Below are positions 8,105-15,534 of a stretch of DNA of 64,000 bases, in pieces (positions within the stretch are counted from its first letter, which is position 1; each line of letters starts with the position of its first letter). Source of the DNA: a bacterium HR33 (GTDB taxonomy: Bacteria; Gemmatimonadota; Gemmatimonadetes; Gemmatimonadales; GWC2-71-9); contig BEIJ01000001.1 in assembly GCA_002923375.1 (NCBI GenBank), forward strand, positions 248,001-312,000, read 5' to 3'. The translations under genes were made by a program, and so were the position numbers. The notes beneath the pieces were generated by a model that worked only from the letters and a program-made list of their open reading frames with translations, was not told the DNA's origin and did not search any database.

Positions 8105-9043
8105 GTGTACGAGACCTTCTACGGGTTGCGCGAAAAGCCGTTCACGTTGACCCCCAACCCGAAGTACGTCTTTTACTCGGAAAAGTACCACGCCGCGTTA
8201 GAACAACTCCTCTACGGGATCGACCAGCGCGAAGGATTCCTGCTGCTCACCGGACCCGTGGGGACCGGCAAGACCACTCTGTGCCGGGAGCTGCTCGAAC
8301 GGCTGCGTTCGGACAGATACCGCACCGCCCTCATCTTCAACCCCTTCCTCGACCCCGAGGAGATGCTCCAGACACTGCTAGACGAGTTCCGCTACCCCTA
8401 TCCCCCGGGGCTGTCGAGAAAGGGCCTGCTCGACCGCCTGAACCGGTACCTCTTGGAGCAACTGGCCGGGAACTGCACTTGCGTGGCGATATTCGACGAA
8501 GCCCAGCACCACTCCGCAGAGTTCCTGGAACAGATCCGGGTACTTTCCAATCTGGAAACCGACCGGGAGAAGCTGATCCAAATACTTTTAGTAGGACAGC
8601 CGGAACTGAAAGAGCGCATTCAGCAACCTTCCCTTGCGCAGCTGGATCAACGGGTTTCGGTCCGCTGCGCTCTGGAGCCGCTGAGCCTGGAGGAAACCGA
8701 ACGCTACCTCTACCACCGCCTGAACGTAGCCGGCGCCCAGGGAAGGATCACCTTTACCTCCCGGGCGCTCAGAGACCTCTACGAAGCCTCCCAGGGCATC
8801 CCGCGGCTCATCAACCTGTTGGCGGATAGGACGCTGCTCGCGGGATACGTGAGGCAAACCACGAAGCTGACTCACCGGGAGGTGGCCCAGGCGATAAGCG
8901 CGCTCAGAGGAGAGCTGGGCAACGGGAAGAGAGCGTCACCCAAGCGCCGTAAGGCCCGACCCCTCACGATAGCCCTGCTGGTGATAGCCATCCTGGAAGC
9001 GGTGGGCGCTGGACTATACTGGCTCCTGGGAGGGCTCCTTTGA
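8105..9043 (+). CDS. ExeA/MshM-like AAA ATPase
   Basis: A 312-residue ATPase starting at GTG. The N-terminal YGLREKPFTLTPNPKY block is the hallmark of the ExeA/GspA family. Walker A is GPVGTGKTT at residues 50-58, Walker B is VAIFDEAQ near residue 130, and an arginine-rich sensor region (QGIPRLINLLADR) follows. The C-terminus has a single membrane segment (about 287-310). A peptidoglycan-binding domain like that of Aeromonas ExeA is absent. Proteins of this family help place secretins or pili in the cell wall. It lies after the secretin, as mshM does. Confidence 0.9.
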   Translation: MYETFYGLREKPFTLTPNPKYVFYSEKYHAALEQLLYGIDQREGFLLLTGPVGTGKTTLCRELLERLRSDRYRTALIFNPFLDPEEMLQTLLDEFRYPYPPGLSRKGLLDRLNRYLLEQLAGNCTCVAIFDEAQHHSAEFLEQIRVLSNLETDREKLIQILLVGQPELKERIQQPSLAQLDQRVSVRCALEPLSLEETERYLYHRLNVAGAQGRITFTSRALRDLYEASQGIPRLINLLADRTLLAGYVRQTTKLTHREVAQAISALRGELGNGKRASPKRRKARPLTIALLVIAILEAVGAGLYWLLGGLL

Positions 9044-10128
9044 GCCTCATTGCCGAAGCCCTCCGCACCGCTCAAAAAGAGCGCGAGAGCCGGGAAGGCC
9101 AATCGAGCCGCCGGGCCCAGACAGTCCTCCGCCCGGGTTCCACCGGGTGGGGCGCACCCCTGGAACGGCTGCAAAGGAGGAGAGAGCCGGGATTGACCCT
9201 GGCTCTAGCGGGCGCCGCAGTCGCCACCTTAGCCCTGGGAGCAGTAGCCGCTAATTCGATGAACGGCTCGGACGCGCCCGATCCCCCGCCTACGCCGGCG
9301 GCCATAGCCTCCAAGGCGGCGGCGACCCCCCCGCAGAGAGACCTTGCGGCTCTATCTGGGGAAACGCCAGCCGAAGAACGCAGCACTGCGACCCCGGATA
9401 AGAGTGAAGCAGCTTCGGAACTAACCGGGACCCCGGGCCCGGCCCAAACGGCACTGGATCGGAGGTCCGCAGAGAGCACACCGCCCGCGGCGGCACCACG
9501 GACCCGCTCGACCCGGCGATCGGGGCTCCGAGTCGAGCTGGGTGCGGCGGCCGGGGAAGACGAGTCGCAAGCACTGTTCGAGCAGGGTGTAGCAGCTCAG
9601 CGCTCCGGCAGGCACGCCGAGGCCGCGGGGCTCTACGAGCGAGCACTCGCTCGCAATCCCGACGACCCTCGAGTGCTCAACAATCTGGGCACGGCATTGC
9701 GAGCTCTGGGCCAGCTCAGTCGCGCCCGGGATGCCTTTAGACAGGCAATCACGTTGGACCCGAGATACGCGGCTGCATGGAGCAACCTAGGACTGGTGCT
9801 GGACGCCTTGGGAGAGCGACAGGAAGCGGCCGCCGCCTACCAGACCGCCTTGCGTCTCGATCCGGGCAATCCCTCCGCCAGCGTAAACCTGGCCATCCAA
9901 TACCACGACGCAGGACTTTGGGATGAGGCACAGAGATTGCTAGAGGGCGCTCTCCTCCGGGATCCCCTTATGCCCGAAGCACACTATGAGCTGGGCAGAC
10001 TCAGCGAGACCCGAGGTGAGATCGAAAAAGCGCGACTCCATTACAGGCGATTTCTCGACCTCGGCGCCGGGCGCTTTCCGGAGATTGCAGCCCGAGTGCA
10101 AGCACGGCTCGAACGACTCGGCCGCTAA
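9040..10128 (+). CDS. GspB/MshN-like membrane protein with TPR repeats
   Basis: A 362-residue protein starting at TTG, overlapping the ATPase stop by 4 bases, with GGGAGG upstream. The first residues (MSLIAEALRTAQKERE) match the amphipathic motif at the start of GspB and MshN proteins, which pair with the GspA/MshM ATPase. A membrane segment lies at about 49-71, then a Pro/Ala/Thr-rich linker (to about 170) and four to five tetratricopeptide repeats (about 180-350, for example YERALARNPDDPRVLNNLG and FRQAITLDPRYAAAWSNLG). It probably links the ATPase to the cell wall or to pilus components. It is the last gene of this plus-strand run. Confidence 0.85.
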   Translation: MSLIAEALRTAQKERESREGQSSRRAQTVLRPGSTGWGAPLERLQRRREPGLTLALAGAAVATLALGAVAANSMNGSDAPDPPPTPAAIASKAAATPPQRDLAALSGETPAEERSTATPDKSEAASELTGTPGPAQTALDRRSAESTPPAAAPRTRSTRRSGLRVELGAAAGEDESQALFEQGVAAQRSGRHAEAAGLYERALARNPDDPRVLNNLGTALRALGQLSRARDAFRQAITLDPRYAAAWSNLGLVLDALGERQEAAAAYQTALRLDPGNPSASVNLAIQYHDAGLWDEAQRLLEGALLRDPLMPEAHYELGRLSETRGEIEKARLHYRRFLDLGAGRFPEIAARVQARLERLGR

Positions 10129-10196
10129 CATCTAGAGCACGCGAACAGAAGCACCTCTCCCTCTCGGAAGGCTCGAATGGTTGCGTTGCAGAACCC

Positions 10197-10772
10197 CTAC
10201 TTGGGCACTGCCAGGAACTTTAACGTGTCTCCCATCACCCAACGAGCCATCCCTGCACCCGCGGCGGTATCGCCGTCTATCACCTGGTCCACTTGATAGA
10301 AATTGGCCAGCGAGATCCCGGCGACTCTGACGGTCAGGTAGGTGACACCGTTTTCCGCCGTAACCGTAGCGAAGTCGTCCAGTATAGCGCCGCCAAAGCC
10401 GGTTCTCAGACTTCCCCCGTCGGTTATCGCTCGGTCGAGATAAGGACCGGCCCAGCGGGCGCGCAGGCGAGCCGGATAGGCAACACCGTCGATCGTGGAG
10501 TCGGTGAGCGTAGGGGCTGCGGTCAAATCCTCGAGGTCGCCGGGAAGTCGCTCTACATCCGCCGCAAAGGCTTCGATCGCCCGCTTGATCGAGCGGAGAT
10601 CGGTGGCCAGTTGGGAAACGTCGGCCTTGCCAACCTGATTTATTACTGCCGGAACCAATACCGCGGCGAGAGCCGCCAGGATGACTAGAACGACCAGGAT
10701 CTCCGGCAGGGTAAGACCGCGGGCGCTCCGCCGGCAGAGCGCGCTGCGAGATACGGGCTCACCCGTGATCAT
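10197..10772 (-). CDS. GspG-like pseudopilin (paralogue 5)
   Basis: A 191-residue pseudopilin whose ATG at 10772 overlaps the stop of the glycerate kinase gene by 4 bases (ATGA), so it is translated from that gene's mRNA. The leader ends SARG|LTLPE: Leu at +1, Glu at +5, then a hydrophobic helix ending LVPAVINQ. It carries LPGDLEDL, RWAGPYLDRA and FYQVDQVIDGDT, which relate it most closely to paralogue 4. No strong Shine-Dalgarno site is seen, consistent with coupling. It faces the TPR gene across 68 bases. Confidence 0.85.
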   Translation of the reverse strand: MITGEPVSRSALCRRSARGLTLPEILVVLVILAALAAVLVPAVINQVGKADVSQLATDLRSIKRAIEAFAADVERLPGDLEDLTAAPTLTDSTIDGVAYPARLRARWAGPYLDRAITDGGSLRTGFGGAILDDFATVTAENGVTYLTVRVAGISLANFYQVDQVIDGDTAAGAGMARWVMGDTLKFLAVPK

Positions 10773-11857
10773 GGTGAGCTCAACCCCCGGCTTACCGCCG
10801 CCGCAGCGCGCCGCCTCAATTCCTGGCCGTCCCACCTGCCACCTCCGGATTCTACCACCACGCCTTCCGGCACGAACTCAGCCCGGGGCGCCAGCAGCGC
10901 CATCGGAACACCGGCACACCGAGCGCGGCCAATCACCTCGCCGGTAAGCTTACCGTACAAAGAAGTGCGATCGAACGCCCCTTCTGCAACCAGCACCATC
11001 GCGGCACCTTTAAGCCGCTCGTCAAACCGGGCCAAATCCAACACCCACCGAGCTCCCGGCTGAAGCTCGCCCGAACCGAAAAACAATATCCCGAATCCCA
11101 GGCCACCCGCCGCCCCCGCCCCCGGTCGCTCCGCCAGCTCCCGCGCCCCCCGGTCCGCCAAAAGAGCCACCAAGCGCTCGAGACCCTTCATGAGGCGCAC
11201 CGTATCCTCGGCAGAGGCGCCCTTCTGGGAAGCATAGACCGCAGCACCCTCGGCACCCAGCAGCGGGTTCAGAACGTCCACCAGACCGGTAAGGGAGACC
11301 GGCGGCTTCTCTCCACCGTCTATCGCCTCGAGCTCGGCCAGAGAATCGCCGCAGTCCGGCAACACCTCCCCCGAAACACCCCGGGGCACCCACCCGAACG
11401 CCCTCGCCATCCCCAACCCTCCGTCCATCGTGGCGCTGCCGCCCAAGCCGATGAGCACCCGCCGCGCGCCCAAGCGGGAAAGCTCCAGCACCAGCTCGCC
11501 CACACCCCGGGTGGTGGTGCGACGGGGATTCCGCCGGCCGGGAGGTACCAAGGAGAGCCCGCACACCAGGCGCGACTCCACGACCGCCTCATCCTCCGAC
11601 AGCCAGCCCGCCACCGCCTCTACCGGGTCGCCCAAGGGCCCCGAGACCGCGTGACGCGTCGTTTTAACGAGCCGCGGCGCCACGGCCTCCAGCAACCCGT
11701 CTCCCCCGTCGCTCCCCAATATCACGTCCGGCCGCGCCCCCGCGTCTTCCACTCCGGCGGCGATCGCAGAAGCCACTTCTGCGGCGGAGAGGGTTTCTTT
11801 GAAGGCCTGTGCCACCACCAGCACGCGCTCGGTTGCCAAATGCGCCCTCTCTACCAA
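10769..11857 (-). CDS. Glycerate kinase (GlxK/GarK family)
   Basis: A 362-residue enzyme of the glycerate 2-kinase family, which phosphorylates D-glycerate to 2-phosphoglycerate with ATP. Recognised blocks in order are FKETLSA near the N-terminus, SDGGDGLLEA, LIGLGGSATMDGGLGMARA in the middle, GAAGGLGFG and VAEGAFDRTSLYGKLTGEV near the end. Length fits the family (about 370-385). The frame begins at TTG 11857, preceded by a weak AAGG; an in-frame TTG at 11839 and a GTG slightly further in are alternatives. Its stop overlaps pseudopilin paralogue 5. It may process glycerate formed by the neighbouring dehydrogenase or aldolase. Confidence 0.88.
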   Translation of the reverse strand: MVERAHLATERVLVVAQAFKETLSAAEVASAIAAGVEDAGARPDVILGSDGGDGLLEAVAPRLVKTTRHAVSGPLGDPVEAVAGWLSEDEAVVESRLVCGLSLVPPGRRNPRRTTTRGVGELVLELSRLGARRVLIGLGGSATMDGGLGMARAFGWVPRGVSGEVLPDCGDSLAELEAIDGGEKPPVSLTGLVDVLNPLLGAEGAAVYASQKGASAEDTVRLMKGLERLVALLADRGARELAERPGAGAAGGLGFGILFFGSGELQPGARWVLDLARFDERLKGAAMVLVAEGAFDRTSLYGKLTGEVIGRARCAGVPMALLAPRAEFVPEGVVVESGGGRWDGQELRRRAAAAVSRGLSSP

Positions 11858-11946
11858 TGCAGCGCCTTAAGAATGCGCGAGCGTTTGAACGTCGATCCGG
11901 TCCACGAGCGCCCTAAGTGCTCTACCAGTGCGAGCGCTTCAGGAAT
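11849..11946. repeat. Imperfect direct repeat upstream of glycerate kinase
   Basis: Two copies of about 26-27 bases, at 11849-11874 and 11920-11946, are about 22/27 identical with a period near 71. The first covers the presumed TTG start of glycerate kinase. Nearby, GGAATCCAAA also occurs twice (in 11942-11970). This could be a small duplication of the gene start. Confidence 0.4.
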
Positions 11947-11982
11947 CCAAAAGCCCTTTGGAATCCAAACCTGATAGCGGTC

Positions 11983-13260
11983 TCAGCCTATTATCTGGCT
12001 TCTCCGCGAGCCCACGCTTACGTATCTGATAGGTACCTGCACCAGGTCCTGAATCCGATCCAGATAGGCCCGTGCCTGGGGAGGCAAATCCGCCAGGCGG
12101 CGGGCGTCGCCCGTAGGGCGGCACCAGCCGTCGAGCTCCTCGTAAACCGGCTCCGCCGAATCCAGCAGCGCCGAATCCGCCGGCATATCTTCGACGATCT
12201 CGTCACCGATTCTATAGGCGACGCAAACCGGTATCCGCTCGATCGTGTCCAGAACGTCGAGCTTGGTCACCGCCAGGTCGGTAAGGCCGTTGACCCTGGC
12301 GGCGTAGCGGACCACCACCGCGTCGAACCAGCCGCAGCGCCGGGGCCTGCCGGTAGTGGCTCCGTACTCTTCACCCAGCTCTCTGAGCCGCGCCGCCTCT
12401 TGGGGATCCGCCTCGGTGGGAAGCGGGCCGTTTCCCACTCTCGTGGTGTAAGCCTTGACCACGCCGAGTACCGCGTCGATCGCCGTAGGACCGATCCCGG
12501 CACCGACGGCCGCCCCTCCCGCAGTGGTGTTCGATGAAGTGACGAAGGGATAGGTGCCGTGATCCACGTCGAGGAGCGCACCTTGAGCACCTTCGAGCAG
12601 GACCTTTTTCCCTTCCCGCAAAGCGTCGTAGGTGATCCTGCTGGTGTCGGCCGCCATGGGCATGAGGCGCGGTGCCAGCCGGCGCAACAGATCGCAATGC
12701 TCCTCTACCGAAGCCCGAAGGGAAGAGCCCATCAGGCTCAGCAGGCGATTGGCCCGCTCCACCCTCTCGCCGATCCGCTCCAGGGTCCGGGACAAGTCCC
12801 GCAAATCCGCCACCCGGATGCCCCTCCTGCCGTATTTGTCCTCGTACGCCGGCCCGATACCCCTGCCGGTGGTACCGATCCTCTGCTCCCGCTCCGCCGC
12901 CTGATCGAGCAGCTTGTGATAGGGAAGGACCAGATGGGCCCTCAGGGAAACGATCAGCCTGCCGGCCACCGTGACGCCGCGTCTTTCCAAGTCGTCCATT
13001 TCCGAGAGCAGGGTCTCGGGATCCAGGACCACGCCGTTGCCTATCACACAGCGCGTCCCGGGATGGAGAATCCCCGAAGGGATCTGATGGAGGATGAACT
13101 CCTCGTCTCCCTTGACCACCGTGTGGCCCGCGTTGGCTCCGCCCTGATAGCGGACCACCAGATCGGCACCCTCGGCCAGGACATCTACGATCTTGCCCTT
13201 GCCCTCATCCCCCCACTGGGCCCCCACCACCACGACGCAGTGCCTCTTAGGACCGAACAA
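11983..13260 (-). CDS. purA: Adenylosuccinate synthetase
   Basis: About 425 residues. It condenses IMP with aspartate using GTP to give adenylosuccinate, the first committed step to AMP. Diagnostic segments are VVVVGAQWGDEGKGKIVDVL (P-loop-like, with the catalytic Asp and Lys), YQGGANAGHTVV (catalytic His), GTTGRGIGPAYEDKYGRRGI, and TTGRPRRCGWFDAV plus TDLAVTKLDVLD in the C-terminal half. I prefer the TTG at 13260 because GGGAGG lies six bases before it; the frame could also begin at GTG 13287, which abuts the T-run of a hairpin terminator. See the regulatory entries just upstream. Confidence 0.95.
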   Translation of the reverse strand: MFGPKRHCVVVVGAQWGDEGKGKIVDVLAEGADLVVRYQGGANAGHTVVKGDEEFILHQIPSGILHPGTRCVIGNGVVLDPETLLSEMDDLERRGVTVAGRLIVSLRAHLVLPYHKLLDQAAEREQRIGTTGRGIGPAYEDKYGRRGIRVADLRDLSRTLERIGERVERANRLLSLMGSSLRASVEEHCDLLRRLAPRLMPMAADTSRITYDALREGKKVLLEGAQGALLDVDHGTYPFVTSSNTTAGGAAVGAGIGPTAIDAVLGVVKAYTTRVGNGPLPTEADPQEAARLRELGEEYGATTGRPRRCGWFDAVVVRYAARVNGLTDLAVTKLDVLDTIERIPVCVAYRIGDEIVEDMPADSALLDSAEPVYEELDGWCRPTGDARRLADLPPQARAYLDRIQDLVQVPIRYVSVGSRRSQIIG

Positions 13261-13290
13261 TACCAGCCTCCCGGATCTCGAACGCACGAC

Positions 13291-13323
13291 AAAAAACCCC
13301 GGGGGTCACCCGCAACCCCGGGG
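13291..13323 (-). terminator. Intrinsic terminator / possible purA attenuator
   Basis: On the minus strand, CCCCGGGG pairs with a second CCCCGGGG (13316-13323 with 13297-13304) across an 11-base loop, followed directly by six T (13296-13291). It can end the operon that finishes with the DapA-like gene. Because a promoter lies upstream of it at 13365-13337, it also lies in the purA leader. Confidence 0.75.
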
Positions 13324-13336
13324 CATCCTCTGAAAC

Positions 13337-13365
13337 AAATTATTTCCGGCGCTACCGGAGGTCAA
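13337..13365 (-). promoter_or_regulatory. purA promoter
   Basis: On the minus strand, TTGACC (13365-13360), a 17-base spacer and TAATTT (13342-13337). A start near 13330 would place the terminator hairpin about 7 bases into the transcript. Confidence 0.6.
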
Positions 13366-13411
13366 ATAGCTGAACCCGCCCGCCGCATTCCGCACCGGGC
13401 AGCAAATACCG

Positions 13412-14356
13412 CTACCGCCCTCCGCCGGCGCTCGAGACCGCCCCGCGCCGCGCCATACCCGCTGCCGGCAGCAGCCCCGCAGCAGCCAAAAGCTCCGCTA
13501 TTCGGGAACGCTCTTTTTCCCCCAGCTCTGACAGGGGCGCCCTTACCGGACCGCCTATCAGCCCCACTAAGTCCATCGCCGCCTTGATCCCGGGAATACC
13601 GAGTCGGTCCACGATCTCCCGGCTCAAAGGAGCCAAAACTTCCTGGGCCGCTCCCGCCTTGCTTTTGTCACCGGCTTCGAAGGCCTCACCGATCGAGACT
13701 GCAAGCGAGGTTGCAAAGCACGCCACCGCCAGGATCCCTCCCGCAGCTCCCAGTTCCAGCCCGGCGTAGTATCGAGACCCCGAACCGATGAACCACGCCC
13801 ACGCAGGGGCAGCATCCCGATAGGCGGCGAAGAGTTTGAGATCACCGGAGGAGTCCTTAGCGCCGACAATGTTCTCGTGATCCGCCAGCGCCGCGATCAA
13901 CGACTCCGAGAAGGTGATCCCCGTGTACTTGGGTATGTTGTACAGGAGCACGGGAACGGGAGAGGAATCCGCTATCCGGCGGAAGTGCGCCACCAGGTCG
14001 TTTTGGGCCAGCACGGGCGCGTAGTAGGAAGGTGCGCGCACCAGAACCGCGTCGGCACCGGCCTCCGCCGCCGCACGGCACGCCGCTATGGTTCCCCGCG
14101 TCGATTCCCTTCCAGCGCCAGCTAAGAGCCAGCGCTCGTCCGGCACCACGTCCCGCATCCAGCCTACGATTTGTTCGAACTCCCGCTCGCTCAACAGCGC
14201 GGCCTCTCCCGTGCTGCCGGCCGCCACCAACCCCGCTGCACCGGCCTCCAACAGAGCCCGGGCGTTCTGCCGCAAGGCTACAGGAGCCACGTCTCCGCTT
14301 TCCGCATCGAACGGCGTAGTGATGGGAACCAGCACTCCCTTGAGAACCCGCTTCAT
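13412..14356 (-). CDS. DapA/NanA-superfamily class I aldolase or lyase
   Basis: A 314-residue TIM-barrel enzyme of the dihydrodipicolinate synthase superfamily. It has the GSTGEAALL phosphate/carboxylate loop, the catalytic Tyr in LLYNIPKYTG and the Schiff-base Lys in VGAKDSSGD. Compared with E. coli DapA, GTTGES has become GSTGEA and the Arg of YNVPSRTG, which binds aspartate semialdehyde, is replaced (YNIPKYTG). It may therefore be a 4-hydroxy-2-oxoglutarate or 2-keto-3-deoxy-sugar-acid aldolase rather than DapA. Its ATG overlaps the pilT stop by 4 bases, and it is the last gene before the terminator. A glycerate kinase and a 2-hydroxyacid dehydrogenase nearby suit an aldolase role (inference). 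Confidence 0.8.
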   Translation of the reverse strand: MKRVLKGVLVPITTPFDAESGDVAPVALRQNARALLEAGAAGLVAAGSTGEAALLSEREFEQIVGWMRDVVPDERWLLAGAGRESTRGTIAACRAAAEAGADAVLVRAPSYYAPVLAQNDLVAHFRRIADSSPVPVLLYNIPKYTGITFSESLIAALADHENIVGAKDSSGDLKLFAAYRDAAPAWAWFIGSGSRYYAGLELGAAGGILAVACFATSLAVSIGEAFEAGDKSKAGAAQEVLAPLSREIVDRLGIPGIKAAMDLVGLIGGPVRAPLSELGEKERSRIAELLAAAGLLPAAGMARRGAVSSAGGGR

Positions 14357-15531
14357 TGTCCTAGAATGCCCTCCATTCCGTCGGTTAATCCTTCCGGCCG
14401 ATCGTCGCTCGATTCCCGGCTCGGTTCCGCAGCCGCGACCTCCGCGGTGGAAGCTACCCTCGAACGCCTCCTCAAAGTACGCAGTTTTAGCTCGAAGTCG
14501 GCAGGATTGCTGGCGGCAGCGCGCGCCACCTCGAAGCTGACCGCACCGCTTTCCACCAAGTCCATCAAATGCTGATCGAAGGATTGCATTCCGTACTGGT
14601 CGCGGCCCTCTTCTATGTAATCCCGGATCTCCGCAACCCGCGCGCGGTCGCGAATGAGATCTCTTATGGTGGAAGTCGCTATCATGATCTCCAGCGCCGC
14701 TACCCTCCCGCGGCCGTCCGCCCGGGGCAACAATCGCTGTGAAATGACTGCGTGGAGCGTATCCGCCAGCCGCATTCTTGCAATCTCCTGCTCCTCCGGA
14801 GGAAACATGGACACCATCCGGGCGACGGTGGTGGTAGCATCCGGAGTATGAAGGGTCGAGATCAGCAGATGCCCCGTTTCCGCCGCCTTCATCGCGGTAT
14901 CGATAGTTTCGGCGTCCCTCAGCTCCCCGATGAGAATCACGTCCGGATCCTGGCGGAGCGCCGCCCGCAGCCCCGTGGCGAAACTGTCCGTATCCACCCC
15001 GATCTCCCGCTGCGTCACCGAAGAATTGATGTCCCGGTGCAAAAACTCGATCGGGTTTTCCAAGGTCACTATATGCTTGTTGAAGGTCGCATTTATATGG
15101 TTCACCATCGCCGCCATGGTGGAACTCTTCCCTGACCCCGTCACCCCGGTCACCAAGATCATCCCCCGCTCCGCCTCGGCGATCTTCTTCAACACCTCGG
15201 GCAGACCCAGCTTCTCGATCGTCGGCACCTCGAAGGGGATCACCCGCATCACGATCATAAAAGAGGATCGCTGCCGCAGGATGTTCACCCTGAAGCGCCC
15301 TATTCCCGGGGCGCCCCAGGAGCAGTCGTAATCGCGGAGGCGGTCGATGTTCTTGCGGTCCTCCTCCGAAGGGATCAGCTTCAAAGCGATCGCCTTGGTC
15401 TGCTCCGGGGTCATGCGCTGCCGGGTAAGCGGCTGGAGCTTGCCGTCTATCCGAGCCCGGATCACGTCGCCCGCTTTGATGTGAAGGTCCGAAGCGCCCC
15501 GCTCAACCGCCGCCTTGATGATGTTTTCCAT
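14353..15531 (-). CDS. pilT: Type IV pilus retraction ATPase PilT
   Basis: A 392-residue hexameric ATPase that depolymerises pili at the inner-membrane base and powers twitching. It starts with the PilT-specific GASDLHIKAGD. It has Walker A GVTGSGKSSTMAAM, the Asp box ENPIEFLHRDINSSVTQREI, Walker B DPDVILIGELRD, the His box TGHLLISTLHTPDA, and a TIRDLIRD motif equivalent to AIRNLIRE, needed for retraction. The C-terminus extends about 35 residues past the usual end. It shows that the MSHA-like system at the left of the window, or another pilus in the genome, is retractile. It sits in an otherwise metabolic operon, three bases after the dehydrogenase gene. Confidence 0.95.
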   Translation of the reverse strand: MENIIKAAVERGASDLHIKAGDVIRARIDGKLQPLTRQRMTPEQTKAIALKLIPSEEDRKNIDRLRDYDCSWGAPGIGRFRVNILRQRSSFMIVMRVIPFEVPTIEKLGLPEVLKKIAEAERGMILVTGVTGSGKSSTMAAMVNHINATFNKHIVTLENPIEFLHRDINSSVTQREIGVDTDSFATGLRAALRQDPDVILIGELRDAETIDTAMKAAETGHLLISTLHTPDATTTVARMVSMFPPEEQEIARMRLADTLHAVISQRLLPRADGRGRVAALEIMIATSTIRDLIRDRARVAEIRDYIEEGRDQYGMQSFDQHLMDLVESGAVSFEVARAAASNPADFELKLRTLRRRSRVASTAEVAAAEPSRESSDDRPEGLTDGMEGILGQ

Positions 15532-15534
15532 GGT

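Noticed and set aside
11858-11990. A small minus-strand open frame ending on top of the glycerate kinase start
   Set aside because: The translation looks partly protein-like but has no ATG, GTG or TTG start in frame, so it is not reported as a gene.
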